Shown: positions 42,215 to 52,492 of the stretch, one piece after another
Layout of the letters: every line of letters begins with the position of its first letter
Numbering within the stretch: the stretch's first letter is position 1
DNA from: Paracandidimonas soli
Lineage (GTDB): Bacteria > Pseudomonadota > Gammaproteobacteria > Burkholderiales > Burkholderiaceae_B
Length of the DNA stretch: 64,000 bases
NCBI RefSeq assembly: GCF_004342005.1
Contig: NZ_SMBX01000001.1
Span: forward strand, 372,001 to 436,000
Reading direction: 5' to 3'
The notes under the pieces: model-generated
Seen by the model: the letters and a program-made list of their open reading frames with translations, nothing else
Databases searched by the model: none
What the model was told of the DNA's origin: nothing
Program-made: the position numbers and the translations under genes

Positions 42215-42277
42215 TGTCCGAGGTGCAACGCGTTCCGTTCAACCTCGACGCCGGTAGCACCGGCTGTTCATAGGACG
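42215..42277 (+). promoter_or_regulatory. Possible structured leader masking the metK ribosome-binding site
   Basis: Three stems can form in the last 70 bases before the metK GTG. CGAGGT (42219-42224) pairs with ACCTCG (42242-42247), with AACG/CGTT inside. GCCGGT (42250-42255) pairs with ACCGGC (42259-42264). An outer GTCC (42216-42219) pairs with GGAC (42273-42276), the only ribosome-binding-site candidate. The arms share C42219, so the junction is approximate. I cannot match it to a named riboswitch. Confidence 0.35.
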
Positions 42278-42284
42278 TACCGCT

Positions 42285-43448
<1,164 letters not shown>

Positions 43449-43472
43449 CGCCAGGCCTTTGAGGCCCGATAG

Positions 43473-43505
43473 AAAAACGCCGATCTCATAAGGATCGGCG
43501 TTTTT
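43473..43505. terminator. Bidirectional rho-independent terminator of metK
   Basis: A 13-bp perfect stem AAAAACGCCGATC (43473-43485) with GATCGGCGTTTTT (43493-43505) and a 7-base loop. It lies between metK and the convergent LysR gene, with A- and T-runs on both sides, and probably ends both transcripts. Confidence 0.92.
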
Positions 43506-43520
43506 CTTTGGCCGCTTTGT

Positions 43521-44405
43521 TCAGACTGGGGTGCTGGCATTTTTCATATATTGCAGGAAATGATCCACGGCCGTGACCTGCGGTTCCCCCTGCCGCCGAA
43601 CGGCATAGACATCGCCGTTGGGGATGCGGCCTTTCAGCTTGCGGACGACAAATCCTTCCGGCTGCTGGCAAGTGGATTCCGGTACCAGCGCCACGCCCAG
43701 CCCGGCGGCAACCAGGCTCAGTTGAGCGGGAACTTCGGCGATGTGCTGAGAGACATTCGGCGCGAATCCCGCGCTCAGGCAGGCACTGTATAGCCGCTGC
43801 GCAAAGCCTGAGGTTTCCGGCTTCAGCATGACAAAAGCCGCGTTCCGCAGGTCGTCCAGCACCAGCGGTTTTTTATCGGATAAAGGATGTCCGTGTGGAA
43901 GCGCCGCCACGACCGGGTCTCTCCAGAGCAGTGTGCTGAACAGCGTGTCGTCGTTGACCTCTGTGCGGGATATGCTGACGTCCAGGCGGCCTCTTCTCAG
44001 TGCTTCCAGTTGTTGTGCGGGCTGCATCTCGTGCAGGGCAATGGCGATATCGGGCGATCGCCGGAGATATTGATGGATCAGGCCGGGCAGGGGACTGAGA
44101 AAATGCGAGCCGGACAATCCGATATCGATATGGCCCGCGATGCCCTGCTCGACCTCCTGCGTACGAATGATGGCATCGTGCAAATGACCGAAGACATTGG
44201 CAATGGTGCGCTGGAAAGTGCGTCCGGCTTCTGTTAGTTCGACCTTCCGGCTGGAGCGTGTGAACAACTGCACCTGCAGCTCGTCTTCCAGTTGGGAAAT
44301 CTGCACGCTCAGCGGCGGCTGGGAGATATTCAGGCGTTCGGCGGCCCGGGTGAAATTGAGCTCTTCAGCCAGGACGGAGAAATAACGCAGTTGACGCAGT
44401 TCCAT
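43521..44405 (-). CDS. LysR-family regulator (CatM/BenM-like)
   Basis: A 294-residue LTTR. Winged helix at 1-60 (MELRQLRYFSVLAEELNFTRAAERLNISQPPLSVQISQLEDELQVQLF), with effector domain GHIDIGLSGSHFLSPLPGLIHQYLRRSPDIAIALHEM and VAAGLGVALVPES. The N-terminus is of the CatM/BenM aromatic-acid-responsive type. Divergent from the Bug receptor and maleate isomerase genes, which it likely activates in response to maleate or a precursor. Confidence 0.88.
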   Translation of the reverse strand: MELRQLRYFSVLAEELNFTRAAERLNISQPPLSVQISQLEDELQVQLFTRSSRKVELTEAGRTFQRTIANVFGHLHDAIIRTQEVEQGIAGHIDIGLSGSHFLSPLPGLIHQYLRRSPDIAIALHEMQPAQQLEALRRGRLDVSISRTEVNDDTLFSTLLWRDPVVAALPHGHPLSDKKPLVLDDLRNAAFVMLKPETSGFAQRLYSACLSAGFAPNVSQHIAEVPAQLSLVAAGLGVALVPESTCQQPEGFVVRKLKGRIPNGDVYAVRRQGEPQVTAVDHFLQYMKNASTPV

Positions 44406-44441
44406 GATGCCTGATCCTGTTGTGAATGTATTCGTAAAAGA

Positions 44442-44466
44442 TATTGATCAAGATTAATTCAATATT
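44442..44466. promoter_or_regulatory. LysR-type operator candidate upstream of the maiA operon
   Basis: ATATTGA (44442-44448) and TCAATAT (44460-44466) form an interrupted palindrome with 11 bases between the arms, the usual shape of a LysR binding site. It lies 37 bp before the divergent LysR start and 78 bp before the Bug receptor gene. Confidence 0.5.
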
Positions 44467-44543
44467 GGAACATATTGCTACGGCCATCAATAATGTCCTT
44501 GTTGCAGGAGATTCACCACCATCCGCCACAGGAGACATAAGTA

Positions 44544-45503
44544 ATGCGCAAACATCTGAAATTCCTTTTGCTGTCCACACTGGTCTCCAGTGCTGTTCAT
44601 GCAAGCAGTTTTCCCTCGCAGCCTGTATCCATGGTCGTGCCCAATCCACCCGGCGGCTTGGTGGATACTTCGGCGAGGCTGGTCAGCGATCTGTTCGGCA
44701 AGGCGCTGGGCGGCACCGTAGTCGTGGAGAACAAGGATGGCGGCAGCGGCAACATTGCTTACCGTCATGTCGCCAAGGCGCGGCCCGACGGCCATACCCT
44801 GCTGGTTTCCTATTCCGCCTATCATGTCGGCAATCCCGCCCTGACCAAGAACCTGCCATGGGCGCCGGCCGATTTTGTGCCGGTGGGGCTGGTAACGGTT
44901 TCTACCAATGTCGTTGCCGTGCACCCCTCCATTCCCGGGGATACGCTGCAGGATCTGATCAAGTATCTGAAGGAAGGTTCTGCCGAAGTGAACTACGCGT
45001 CGCAAGGTGTCGGCTCCCTGTCCCATATCGGTACGGAAATCTTCAAGCAGCAGACGGGAACGAACATCACCCATATCCCGTATCGCGGATCCGGCGCGGC
45101 CATCCAGGATGTCGTGGCGGGCAATGTGCAGATATTCATTACGACACCGCCGTCCGTCATGGGCTATGTCCAGGGCGGCCAGCTCAAGGGGCTGGCGGTG
45201 GCGAGCGACAAGCGCCATCCCATGCTGCCGGAGGTTCCCACGACGGCGGAAGCTGGTCTGCCTGAGTTCTCCCTGAACGCCTGGGTCGGCATTTTTGCTC
45301 CGCGAGATACGCCTGCGGATGTGTTGCGGCAGTTGTCGGCCGCCCTGGAAACCGCGGTGAATGATCCCGCAGTACAGGAGCGGGCTGCAGGCGCTGGTAT
45401 TGAAGCGCGTTTTGAAGCGACGGATGTGCTGCAGGCGCGTGTCGACGAAGAACTGGCATATTGGGCCAAGACAATCGAGGCGGCAGGCATTCAGGCAGAG
45501 TGA
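44544..45503 (+). CDS. Bug/TctC-family tripartite tricarboxylate transporter receptor
   Basis: A 319-residue periplasmic receptor. Signal peptide about 1-20 (FLLLSTLVSSAVHASS), then FPSQPVSMVVPNPPGGLVDTSARLVSDLFG, VVVENKDGGSGNIAYRHVAKARPDGHT and HIPYRGSGAAIQDVVAGNVQIFI. Followed 19 bp later by the maleate isomerase gene, so maleate or a nicotinate-pathway acid is the inferred ligand. No permease subunit genes are close. Confidence 0.9.
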   Translation: MRKHLKFLLLSTLVSSAVHASSFPSQPVSMVVPNPPGGLVDTSARLVSDLFGKALGGTVVVENKDGGSGNIAYRHVAKARPDGHTLLVSYSAYHVGNPALTKNLPWAPADFVPVGLVTVSTNVVAVHPSIPGDTLQDLIKYLKEGSAEVNYASQGVGSLSHIGTEIFKQQTGTNITHIPYRGSGAAIQDVVAGNVQIFITTPPSVMGYVQGGQLKGLAVASDKRHPMLPEVPTTAEAGLPEFSLNAWVGIFAPRDTPADVLRQLSAALETAVNDPAVQERAAGAGIEARFEATDVLQARVDEELAYWAKTIEAAGIQAE

Positions 45504-45522
45504 ATTGTTTTCAGGAGTAGAT

Positions 45523-46296
45523 ATGGATATGAATACCCAGGCAGATCAGGCATTCCGTATTGGACAGATCGTACCCAGTTCCAACACGACGATGGAAACG
45601 GAAATCCCCGCCATGCTGTTGGCGCGCCAAACGCAGTTTCCCCGTGAGCGCTTCACCTTTCATTCCAGCCGCATGAGGATGAAGAAGGTCACGGCGGAGG
45701 AGTTGGCGGCCATGGATCGGGATTCGGATCGTTGTGCGCTGGAGCTGTCGGATGCCCGCGTGGATGTGTTGGGATACGCCTGCCTGGTAGCCATTATGAG
45801 CCAGGGACTGGGCTATCACTGCGTGTCCGAAACCAGGCTGCATGAGGTCACCCGGTCCAATGGCGCGCCGGCGCCAGTGGTGTCCAGCGCAGGCGCCCTG
45901 GTTCGCGGGCTGGAGCGTCTGGGCGCGAAAAAGGTTTCCATCCTGACGCCATACATGAAGCCATTGACGCAACGTGTGGTCGATTACATCGAGCATGAAG
46001 GCATTGCCGTACATGACAGCCTTTCTCTGGAGATTGCCGACAACCTGGAGGTGGGGCGGCAGGATCCGATGGCGCCGGCGCGGCATGTGGACAGGCTGGA
46101 TACGACGGGCGTGGACGCCATTGTCCTGTCTGCTTGCGTGCAGATGCCGTCGCTGGCATCGGTGCAGGCGGTGGAGGATCGCTACGGTATTCCGGTCCTC
46201 ACGGCTGCCATTGCAACGGTTTATTCCATGCTCGAGGCGCTTGGGCTGGAGCGCCGGGTGCCGGATGCGGGGGCTTTGCTGTCCGGACGCTATTGA
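45523..46296 (+). CDS. maiA: Maleate cis-trans isomerase
   Basis: A 257-residue enzyme of the Asp/Glu racemase superfamily that converts maleate to fumarate. RIGQIVPSSNTTMETEIPAMLLARQ near the N-terminus is diagnostic. The two active-site cysteines are in VLGYACLVAI and VLSACVQMPSL. The ATG at 45523 has AGGAG seven bases upstream; the longer upstream frame overlaps the receptor gene. Maleate is an intermediate of nicotinate and gentisate degradation, but no other genes of those routes are adjacent. Confidence 0.92.
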   Translation: MDMNTQADQAFRIGQIVPSSNTTMETEIPAMLLARQTQFPRERFTFHSSRMRMKKVTAEELAAMDRDSDRCALELSDARVDVLGYACLVAIMSQGLGYHCVSETRLHEVTRSNGAPAPVVSSAGALVRGLERLGAKKVSILTPYMKPLTQRVVDYIEHEGIAVHDSLSLEIADNLEVGRQDPMAPARHVDRLDTTGVDAIVLSACVQMPSLASVQAVEDRYGIPVLTAAIATVYSMLEALGLERRVPDAGALLSGRY

Positions 46297-46368
46297 GGGC
46301 CTTATCCGCCTGGAAAGCCACGGTCCAGGCGGCGATGATGCCAGGCCTTTGGGGCAAGAGAAGACGCC

Positions 46369-46399
46369 AAAATGCCAACCTGCGACGGGTTGGCGTTTT
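46369..46399 (+). terminator. Rho-independent terminator after maiA
   Basis: A 12-bp stem AAAATGCCAACC (46369-46380) with GGTTGGCGTTTT (46388-46399), one T-G pair, and a 7-base loop, ending in TTTT. It lies between maiA and the convergent lhgO gene and may serve both. Confidence 0.85.
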
Positions 46400-46444
46400 A
46401 CTTTGGCGAACTGTAGCCTGGTGCTGCGCCGCCGCAGGCGGGAC

Positions 46445-47638
46445 CTACAAAATCTGATCCGCGATATACGCAGCAATAGGCAGGCCGCAGGTTGCCGCGG
46501 GCGACGGGGCATTAAGGATGGCGGTGATGCCGTCCTTGGACTTGATCAGGAAGTCGTCGACCAGCGTGCCGTCCGGACGCACGGCCTGCGCGCGGTTGGC
46601 GCTGCGGTAGATGCTCAGGTCGGGCAGCTGGATCTGCGGGCAATACTTGCGCACGGCTTCCAGGTAGATGCGCTTGGAAAGCGAGCCCTTCAGCTCGCTC
46701 CAGGTGGCGCCCGGATGGCGCGCCAGCATTTTCCAGAGGCCGGGATAAGTCAGCGTATCGATGGCGTCGCGCGGGTCGACGCTGAAGCGCGTGTATTTCT
46801 CGCGCGCGAGCGCCAGGACGGCGTTGGGGCCGACCGTGATGGTGCCGTCGATCATCGGCGTCAGGTGCACGCCGAGGAAGGGCAGTTTCGGATCAGGCAC
46901 GGGATAGATCAGGTGGCTGACGACCTGGTTCAGCGCGGCGGGCAGCACGAAGTACTCTCCGCGAAACGGCAGGATGCGTATCTCCGGATCGATGCCCATC
47001 ATTTTGGCCACGCGGTCCGACGCCAGCCCTGTGCAGGCGATGACGCGGCCCGCCTCGACGGTTTCGCCGCCCACCGTGACGCGATAGGAAGAACCGGACT
47101 GCGCGATATGCGTTACGGGCGCGTTCATGCGCACAGTGCCGCCGGCGTTTTCCACATCGCTCAGCAGGGCGTTTGTGACGCCGGTGTAGTCGATGATGGC
47201 TGTCTCGGGAATGCGCAGCGCGGCCTGGCCCGTGATGGCGGGTTCGAGCTTGCGCAAGGCGCCCAGGTCCAGGCGCTCGGCATGGACGCCGTTCTGCGCG
47301 GCGCGCTCTTCCAGCCCCGCCAGCCGGGATTCTTCCAGATCGTTGGTGGCGACCAGCAGCTTGCCACGGGTTTCGTAGCCGATGCCGCGCGCTTCGCACA
47401 TGGCTTTCAGGCGCCCCAGGCCTTCGCGGCAGAAGCGCGTCTTGAGGCTGCCAGGCGTGTAATAGACGCCCGAGTGCACCACGCCGCTGTTGCGGCCCGT
47501 CTGGTGGAAGGCGGCGCGGGATTCTTTTTCCGCCACCAGCACGCGCGCGCCGGGCTTGCGCTGGACGATTTCAGCGGCCAGGCCGGCGCCGACGATGCCC
47601 GCGCCGATGATCAGATAGTCGTAGGTAGTGTTTGCCAT
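46445..47638 (-). CDS. lhgO: L-2-hydroxyglutarate oxidase/dehydrogenase
   Basis: A 397-residue FAD enzyme (DAO family) that oxidises L-2-hydroxyglutarate to 2-oxoglutarate. FAD motif TYDYLIIGAGIVGAGLAAEIVQRKPGARVLVAEKE, then RNSGVVHSGVYYTPGSLKTRFCREGL, typical of LhgO, and NAPSPAATCGLPIAAYIADQIL at the end. The ATG at 47638 fixes the start at the FAD motif; a longer frame overlaps the GntR gene. It follows the GntR regulator by 20 bp and is probably cotranscribed with it. Confidence 0.92.
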   Translation of the reverse strand: MANTTYDYLIIGAGIVGAGLAAEIVQRKPGARVLVAEKESRAAFHQTGRNSGVVHSGVYYTPGSLKTRFCREGLGRLKAMCEARGIGYETRGKLLVATNDLEESRLAGLEERAAQNGVHAERLDLGALRKLEPAITGQAALRIPETAIIDYTGVTNALLSDVENAGGTVRMNAPVTHIAQSGSSYRVTVGGETVEAGRVIACTGLASDRVAKMMGIDPEIRILPFRGEYFVLPAALNQVVSHLIYPVPDPKLPFLGVHLTPMIDGTITVGPNAVLALAREKYTRFSVDPRDAIDTLTYPGLWKMLARHPGATWSELKGSLSKRIYLEAVRKYCPQIQLPDLSIYRSANRAQAVRPDGTLVDDFLIKSKDGITAILNAPSPAATCGLPIAAYIADQIL

Positions 47639-47658
47639 GATGGAAGTGTTCAGGTTGG

Positions 47659-48318
47659 TCAGGCGGCGCCGTGCAGGGATTCCCAGCGTAGGCGGGTAGG
47701 TTGCATGTGTTGCACGACCAGGTCTGCCAGGGTCGCGCGGTTCTGGGTTTCCATGGCGTCGAGCATGGCGGCGTGTTCGCCGATTGCCTGGGTCAGCCAT
47801 GCTTTGTCGGTGATGCCGTAGGAGCGGATGGGATTCGTGGCTTCAGTGTAGAAGGAGATCGCCTTGCACAAGGTCTCGTTGCCGCACAGGGCGAACAACT
47901 GCTGGTGAAAGCGGTCGTTCAGTTGATGGATCTGCAAGGGATCCGCACCGCCCAGCGCGGCTTCGGCATATTCCTCATGCAGTGCCCGCAGGGCCTGCAA
48001 TGCCGCACCGTCGACGGGAAACGGCATGAGATTGACGGCTTCGCGCTGCAGCAGTGCGCGCATGGCGTACAGCTCGTCCACTTCGCGCGGCGTGAAATCC
48101 TTCACGCGGGCGGAGCGCGCCCGCGGCTTGATGACGATATGGCGGTCCACCAGCGCCTGGATGGCGGAGCGTACTACGTGCCGCTTGGCATCGAATCGCG
48201 CCATGAGCGTGTCTTCGACCAGTTCCTGATGCGGGCGCAGGCGCCCGAAAATAATGTCGGCTTCCAGGCTGCCGACGATCGAGGCCAGCGTGGCATGATT
48301 TCCGCTGTCGTGCTTCAT
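47659..48318 (-). CDS. GntR-family (FCD) transcriptional regulator
   Basis: A 219-residue regulator. N-terminal winged helix (ASIVGSLEADIIFGRLRPHQELVEDTLMARFDAKRHVVRSAIQALVDRHIV) and an FCD ligand domain (YAMRALLQREAVNLM, HQLNDRFHQQLFALCGN, AIGEHAAMLDAMETQNRATLADLVVQHM). The histidines in the FCD core are typical metal ligands. Lies directly upstream of lhgO and probably responds to 2-hydroxyglutarate or a related acid. Confidence 0.9.
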   Translation of the reverse strand: MKHDSGNHATLASIVGSLEADIIFGRLRPHQELVEDTLMARFDAKRHVVRSAIQALVDRHIVIKPRARSARVKDFTPREVDELYAMRALLQREAVNLMPFPVDGAALQALRALHEEYAEAALGGADPLQIHQLNDRFHQQLFALCGNETLCKAISFYTEATNPIRSYGITDKAWLTQAIGEHAAMLDAMETQNRATLADLVVQHMQPTRLRWESLHGAA

Positions 48319-48380
48319 GGTGTGCCGGTTCTCTATGTGCGCGGTCTGGCGTGTGCAGTGTTGTGTATTGGGTGGGTTTT

Positions 48381-48444
48381 ATTAATAATATCATTAATAA
48401 TTGCTTCGTGTGCGGATTTTTCCTTATTTGGAAAAATCCGCACA
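48381..48444. promoter_or_regulatory. Direct repeats and a 15-bp perfect inverted repeat between gntR and asmA
   Basis: ATTAATAAT occurs twice (48381-48389, 48393-48401). Then TGTGCGGATTTTTCC (48409-48423) and its exact reverse complement (48430-48444) flank a 6-base loop. The cluster sits 63-126 bp upstream of gntR and about 95 bp before asmA. Possible operators; the inverted repeat may instead form an RNA hairpin in either direction. Confidence 0.55.
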
Positions 48445-48538
48445 TATTTACTTATCAGCGATAGCCATATTCGCGCATACCCTAATAACAAGACGCAGGC
48501 CGGGACATCGGGCATGGCCCGGCAAAGGAGCAGCGGCC

Positions 48539-50734
48539 ATGACACATGCGAAGAAAATACTGATCGGATTTGCAGGCGTCCTTATTCTGGTGTTGGCGGT
48601 CATGGTGGCGGTGATTGCGCTATTCGACTGGAATCGGCTCAAGCCCACCATCAATGAGCGTGTCTCGGCCGCCATCGGCCGGCCGTTCGCCATCAATGGC
48701 GATCTGACCGTGCGGTGGCGGCGTCCGGCGGATGAATCCGGCTGGCGCGGCTGGGTGCCCTGGCCGCGCATTGGCATGGAGGGCGTGACCATCGGCAATC
48801 CCGAGTGGGCCGAAGCGCCTCAGATGGCCACGCTCGAGCGGGCCGAATTCAGCCTGTCGCCCTTGCCTCTGCTGGATCAGCATGTGGTCATCCGCGAGAT
48901 TCAACTGACCGGCCCCGCCGCCAATCTGCAGCGCCTCAAAGACGGGCGCGCCAACTGGGTGTTCACGCTGCCCGAAAGCGGCGAGCCTTCACCCTGGGAG
49001 GTGAGCATCGACCAGATCGGCTTCGATCAGGGACAGGTGAAATTCCGTGACGAAACATTGCATGCCGACATCGAGGCGCAAATCGATTCGCTGGGCAAGC
49101 CTGTACCCTTTGCCGAGATCGCCGGCCAGCCGGACGGCCAGGAACCGTCTCCGACAGAAAAGCCAGTAGCCGACAAGCCGGCTCCCGACGACAAACCAGT
49201 CGGTGCTTCGCCGGCTCCTGGCTCGGGTGCGCGGCAGGCACAGGCATCTCAGCCGGACAAGATGGGCGCATCTCCTCCCGACTATGTATTCGGCTGGAAT
49301 GTAAAAGGACGCTACAAGAACTTGTCGCTGCGCGGCGAGGGCAAGATCGGCGGCATGCTGGCAATTCGCGACCCCGGGCAGCCGTTTCCCCTGCAGGCCG
49401 ATGTTGCGATAGGCAATACGCGCATCGCCGTGGCCGGGACGCTGACCGATCCCGCCAATCTGGGGGCGCTGGACTTGCGGCTGGAACTGTCGGGAGCCAC
49501 CATGTCCGACCTGTATCCCCTGATCGGGGTCACTCTGCCCGACACGCCTCGTTATGCTACCGACGGCCGTCTTGTCGCCCGTCTGCAGGAGCCCGGCGGC
49601 GCCGAGTTCCACTATCGCGATTTCAACGGCAAAGTCGGGGCCAGCGACCTGCATGGCGACCTGACCTTCACTGCGGAAGAGCCGCGTCCCAGGCTCGCCG
49701 GCAATCTCGATTCCCGATTGCTGCGCATGCGCGACCTGGGCCCGCTGGTCGGCGTTCAGCCCGGAAGCAAGGCCAAGGGCGAATCCGGCGGCAACGACGC
49801 AAAACGGCCGGCCGGCGGCAAGGTGCTGCCCACGCAGGAATTCCGCACTGATCGCTGGCGCGCCATGGATGCCGACGTGACGCTCACCGCCGATCGCATC
49901 ATTTATGACGAGGCCTTGCCCATTTCCAGGCTGAATGTCCATTTGGTCATGGACGACGGCCTGCTGACGCTCGACCCGCTGCGTTTCGGCATGGCGGGCG
50001 GAACGATCGATGCCACACTGAGGCTCGATGGCGGCAGCACGCCCATGGCCGGCAAAGCGCAGATCGCGGCGCGCGGCCTGCGCCTGAAGCAGTTGTTTCC
50101 CAAGGTGGAGTCGATGCAGCAGGCCCTTGGCCAGTTGAACGGCGATACGGCGCTCACCGGCACGGGCAATTCCGTGGCTGCGTTGCTGGGCGGCGCCAGC
50201 GGCGATACCAAGCTGCTGGTCAACGACGGCATGATCAGCCGCGCCCTGATGGAGATCGCCGGACTGAATGTGGGCAACTACGTGGTCGGCAAGCTGTTCG
50301 GAGATGAAGAGGTCAAGATCAACTGCGGCGCGGCCGATCTGAAGATGCAGCGCGGCGTGATGACCCCGAGGGTCTTCGTGCTGGATACCGAGAATGCGCT
50401 GGTGCTGGTCGACGGCGCCGTCAATTTCAAGGACGAAAAACTGGATCTGGATATCACGCCTGAAAGCAAGGGTGTACGGATATTTTCCTTGCGCTCGCCG
50501 CTGTACGTGCGTGGTACCTTCGGCGACCCGCAGGCCGGCGTGCATGCATTGCCGCTGGCCGTGCGCGGGGCGGGCGCCGTGGCGCTGGGTGTGTTGCTGA
50601 CCCCGGCGGCCGGCCTGCTGGCGCTGGTGGCGCCCAGCACGGGGGAAGAAGACAACCAGTGCGCCACGCTGCTGCAACAGGCGCGCCAACAGCCCAAGGC
50701 GCCGCCGGCCAAGGGACGCGCCGATGGCAACTAG
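48539..50734 (+). CDS. AsmA-family protein
   Basis: A 731-residue inner-membrane-anchored periplasmic protein. N-terminal membrane helix ([23 protein letters not shown]), then the AsmA domain [32 protein letters not shown], a Pro/Ala/Lys-rich spacer (about 200-245), and the C-terminal AsmA repeat region ([67 protein letters not shown]). AsmA-like proteins are bridge-type lipid carriers or assembly factors for the outer membrane. Start with AAAGGAG ribosome-binding site at 48539; the frame continues upstream but includes no good start. Confidence 0.9.
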   Translation: MTHAKKILIGFAGVLILVLAVMVAVIALFDWNRLKPTINERVSAAIGRPFAINGDLTVRWRRPADESGWRGWVPWPRIGMEGVTIGNPEWAEAPQMATLERAEFSLSPLPLLDQHVVIREIQLTGPAANLQRLKDGRANWVFTLPESGEPSPWEVSIDQIGFDQGQVKFRDETLHADIEAQIDSLGKPVPFAEIAGQPDGQEPSPTEKPVADKPAPDDKPVGASPAPGSGARQAQASQPDKMGASPPDYVFGWNVKGRYKNLSLRGEGKIGGMLAIRDPGQPFPLQADVAIGNTRIAVAGTLTDPANLGALDLRLELSGATMSDLYPLIGVTLPDTPRYATDGRLVARLQEPGGAEFHYRDFNGKVGASDLHGDLTFTAEEPRPRLAGNLDSRLLRMRDLGPLVGVQPGSKAKGESGGNDAKRPAGGKVLPTQEFRTDRWRAMDADVTLTADRIIYDEALPISRLNVHLVMDDGLLTLDPLRFGMAGGTIDATLRLDGGSTPMAGKAQIAARGLRLKQLFPKVESMQQALGQLNGDTALTGTGNSVAALLGGASGDTKLLVNDGMISRALMEIAGLNVGNYVVGKLFGDEEVKINCGAADLKMQRGVMTPRVFVLDTENALVLVDGAVNFKDEKLDLDITPESKGVRIFSLRSPLYVRGTFGDPQAGVHALPLAVRGAGAVALGVLLTPAAGLLALVAPSTGEEDNQCATLLQQARQQPKAPPAKGRADGN

Positions 50735-50748
50735 CCGGGGGAGAACTC

Positions 50749-50778
50749 TTCACGCGACTGACGCGTTATTGGTACAAT
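50749..50778 (+). promoter_or_regulatory. Sigma70-type promoter of the ahcY riboswitch transcript
   Basis: TTCACG (50749-50754) and TACAAT (50773-50778) are spaced by 18 bp. The predicted start near 50785 puts the SAH riboswitch at the very 5' end of the transcript, as expected. Confidence 0.55.
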
Positions 50779-50792
50779 CCCTCCCGTTCCAG

Positions 50793-50919
50793 CGAATCCG
50801 AGGAGCGTTGCGACGGGCGCAGACAGCGTCCGCCAGGCTCGGATTCCGTTTCCGGCGGAGCATGTCCGCCGGCAGCAACGACGCTCACCTCTTTTGCTGT
50901 TCATGCAGGTCGAGGTGAG
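50793..50919 (+). promoter_or_regulatory. S-adenosylhomocysteine (SAH) riboswitch upstream of ahcY
   Basis: The sequence CCGAGGAGCG at 50798-50807, the returning CTCGGATT at 50838-50845 (pairing with AATCCGAG at 50795-50802), and CAACGACGCTCACC ending at 50889 match the conserved core of the SAH riboswitch found before ahcY in many proteobacteria. The last bases CTCACCTC (50884-50891) can also pair with GAGGTGAG (50912-50919), a plausible expression-platform switch. SAH binding is expected to raise ahcY expression. Confidence 0.88.
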
Positions 50920-50970
50920 GCGTATTGCTCGGTCGCTCGATTTGCGTGTTCCCGTCCGGAGAAAGACACG

Positions 50971-52404
50971 ATGACCGCAGTGACCCGACCCATTTCCGCA
51001 TCCACAGACAACACAGACTACAAGATCGCCGATATTGCGCTCGCCGGCTGGGGCCGTCGCGAGATCGCCATCGCCGAAACCGAAATGCCCGGCCTGATGG
51101 CCACGCGCGAAGAGTATGCCGCGGCGCAGCCCCTGAAGGGCGCGCGCATCGCGGGCAGCCTGCACATGACCATCCAGACTGCCGTGCTGATCGAAACGCT
51201 CAAGGCGCTGGGCGCCGAGGTCCGCTGGGCCTCGTGCAACATTTTCTCCACGCAGGACCACGCCGCGGCCGCCATCGCCGCCAGCGGCACGCCCGTGTTC
51301 GCCATCAAGGGCGAAACGCTGGAAGACTACTGGAAGTACACGCACGAGATCTTCAACTGGCCCAACGGCCAGCATGCCAACATGATCCTGGACGACGGCG
51401 GCGATGCCACGCTGCTGCTGCACCTGGGCGCAAAGGCGGAAAAGGACGCCTCCGTGCTGGACAAGCCGGGCAGCGAGGAAGAGCGCGTGCTGTTCGCCGC
51501 CATCCGCGAGCGTCTCGCGGCGGATCCGCACTGGTACTCCGTGCGCCTGCAGGCCGTCAAGGGCGTGACCGAAGAAACCACGACCGGCGTGCACCGTCTG
51601 TATCAGATGTCGCAGAAGGGCGAGCTGGCATTCCCGGCCATCAACGTCAACGACTCCGTCACCAAGTCCAAGTTCGACAACCTGTATGGTTGTCGCGAGT
51701 CCCTGGTGGACGGCATCAAGCGCGCCACCGACGTCATGGTGGCGGGCAAGATTGCCGTGGTCTGCGGTTTCGGCGATGTGGGCAAGGGTTGCGCGCAGGC
51801 GCTGGCCGCGCTGCGCGCCCAGGTGTGGGTCACGGAAATCGATCCTATCTGCGCATTGCAGGCTTCCATGGAAGGCTACAAGGTCGTGACCATGGAAGAG
51901 GCCGCCGACAAGGGCGACATCTTCGTGACGGCAACCGGCAACTACAACGTCATTACGCGCGCCCACATGGACCGCATGAAGGACCAGGCCATCGTCTGCA
52001 ACATCGGTCACTTCGACAACGAAATCGACGTCGCCGGCCTGGAAGGCCTGCAGTGGGAAGAGATCAAGCCCCAGGTCGATCACGTGATCTTCCCGGATGG
52101 CAAGCGCATCATCCTGCTGGCCAAGGGCCGCCTCGTGAACCTGGGCTGCGCCACGGGCCACCCTTCGTTTGTCATGTCGGCTTCTTTCACCAACCAGACG
52201 ATTGCGCAGATCGAGCTGTTCACGCGCGGCGACGCCTATGAAACGGGCAAGGTCTACGTGCTGCCCAAGCACCTGGACGAGAAAGTGGCGCGCCTGCACC
52301 TGAAAAAGCTGGGCGTGAGCCTGACCGAGCTGTCGGCGGAGCAGGCGGCCTATATCGGCGTTCCGGCGGCCGGGCCCTACAAGCCTGACCACTATCGCTA
52401 TTGA
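50971..52404 (+). CDS. ahcY: S-adenosylhomocysteine hydrolase
   Basis: A 477-residue NAD-dependent enzyme splitting SAH into homocysteine and adenosine, which relieves product inhibition of methyltransferases. Landmarks are [76 protein letters not shown], the Rossmann loop [14 protein letters not shown], and the ending [10 protein letters not shown]. The ATG at 50971 has GGAGA upstream. Controlled by the SAH riboswitch and followed by a small membrane protein gene and metF. Confidence 0.96.
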   Translation: MTAVTRPISASTDNTDYKIADIALAGWGRREIAIAETEMPGLMATREEYAAAQPLKGARIAGSLHMTIQTAVLIETLKALGAEVRWASCNIFSTQDHAAAAIAASGTPVFAIKGETLEDYWKYTHEIFNWPNGQHANMILDDGGDATLLLHLGAKAEKDASVLDKPGSEEERVLFAAIRERLAADPHWYSVRLQAVKGVTEETTTGVHRLYQMSQKGELAFPAINVNDSVTKSKFDNLYGCRESLVDGIKRATDVMVAGKIAVVCGFGDVGKGCAQALAALRAQVWVTEIDPICALQASMEGYKVVTMEEAADKGDIFVTATGNYNVITRAHMDRMKDQAIVCNIGHFDNEIDVAGLEGLQWEEIKPQVDHVIFPDGKRIILLAKGRLVNLGCATGHPSFVMSASFTNQTIAQIELFTRGDAYETGKVYVLPKHLDEKVARLHLKKLGVSLTELSAEQAAYIGVPAAGPYKPDHYRY

Positions 52405-52492
52405 TTGATGCAGTACCCCCGGCGATTGCGGCGGCCGCATGGGCCGCTGTATGCTGGAGTGCCAATTCCGGCAACAACAAGGGAGCATAGTC

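Noticed and set aside
48989-50689. A 566-residue minus-strand frame opposite asmA, and a similar 587-residue frame opposite ahcY (50731-52494)
   Set aside because: Both result from the high G+C codon bias; no start signals or family motifs, and the plus-strand genes are clear.
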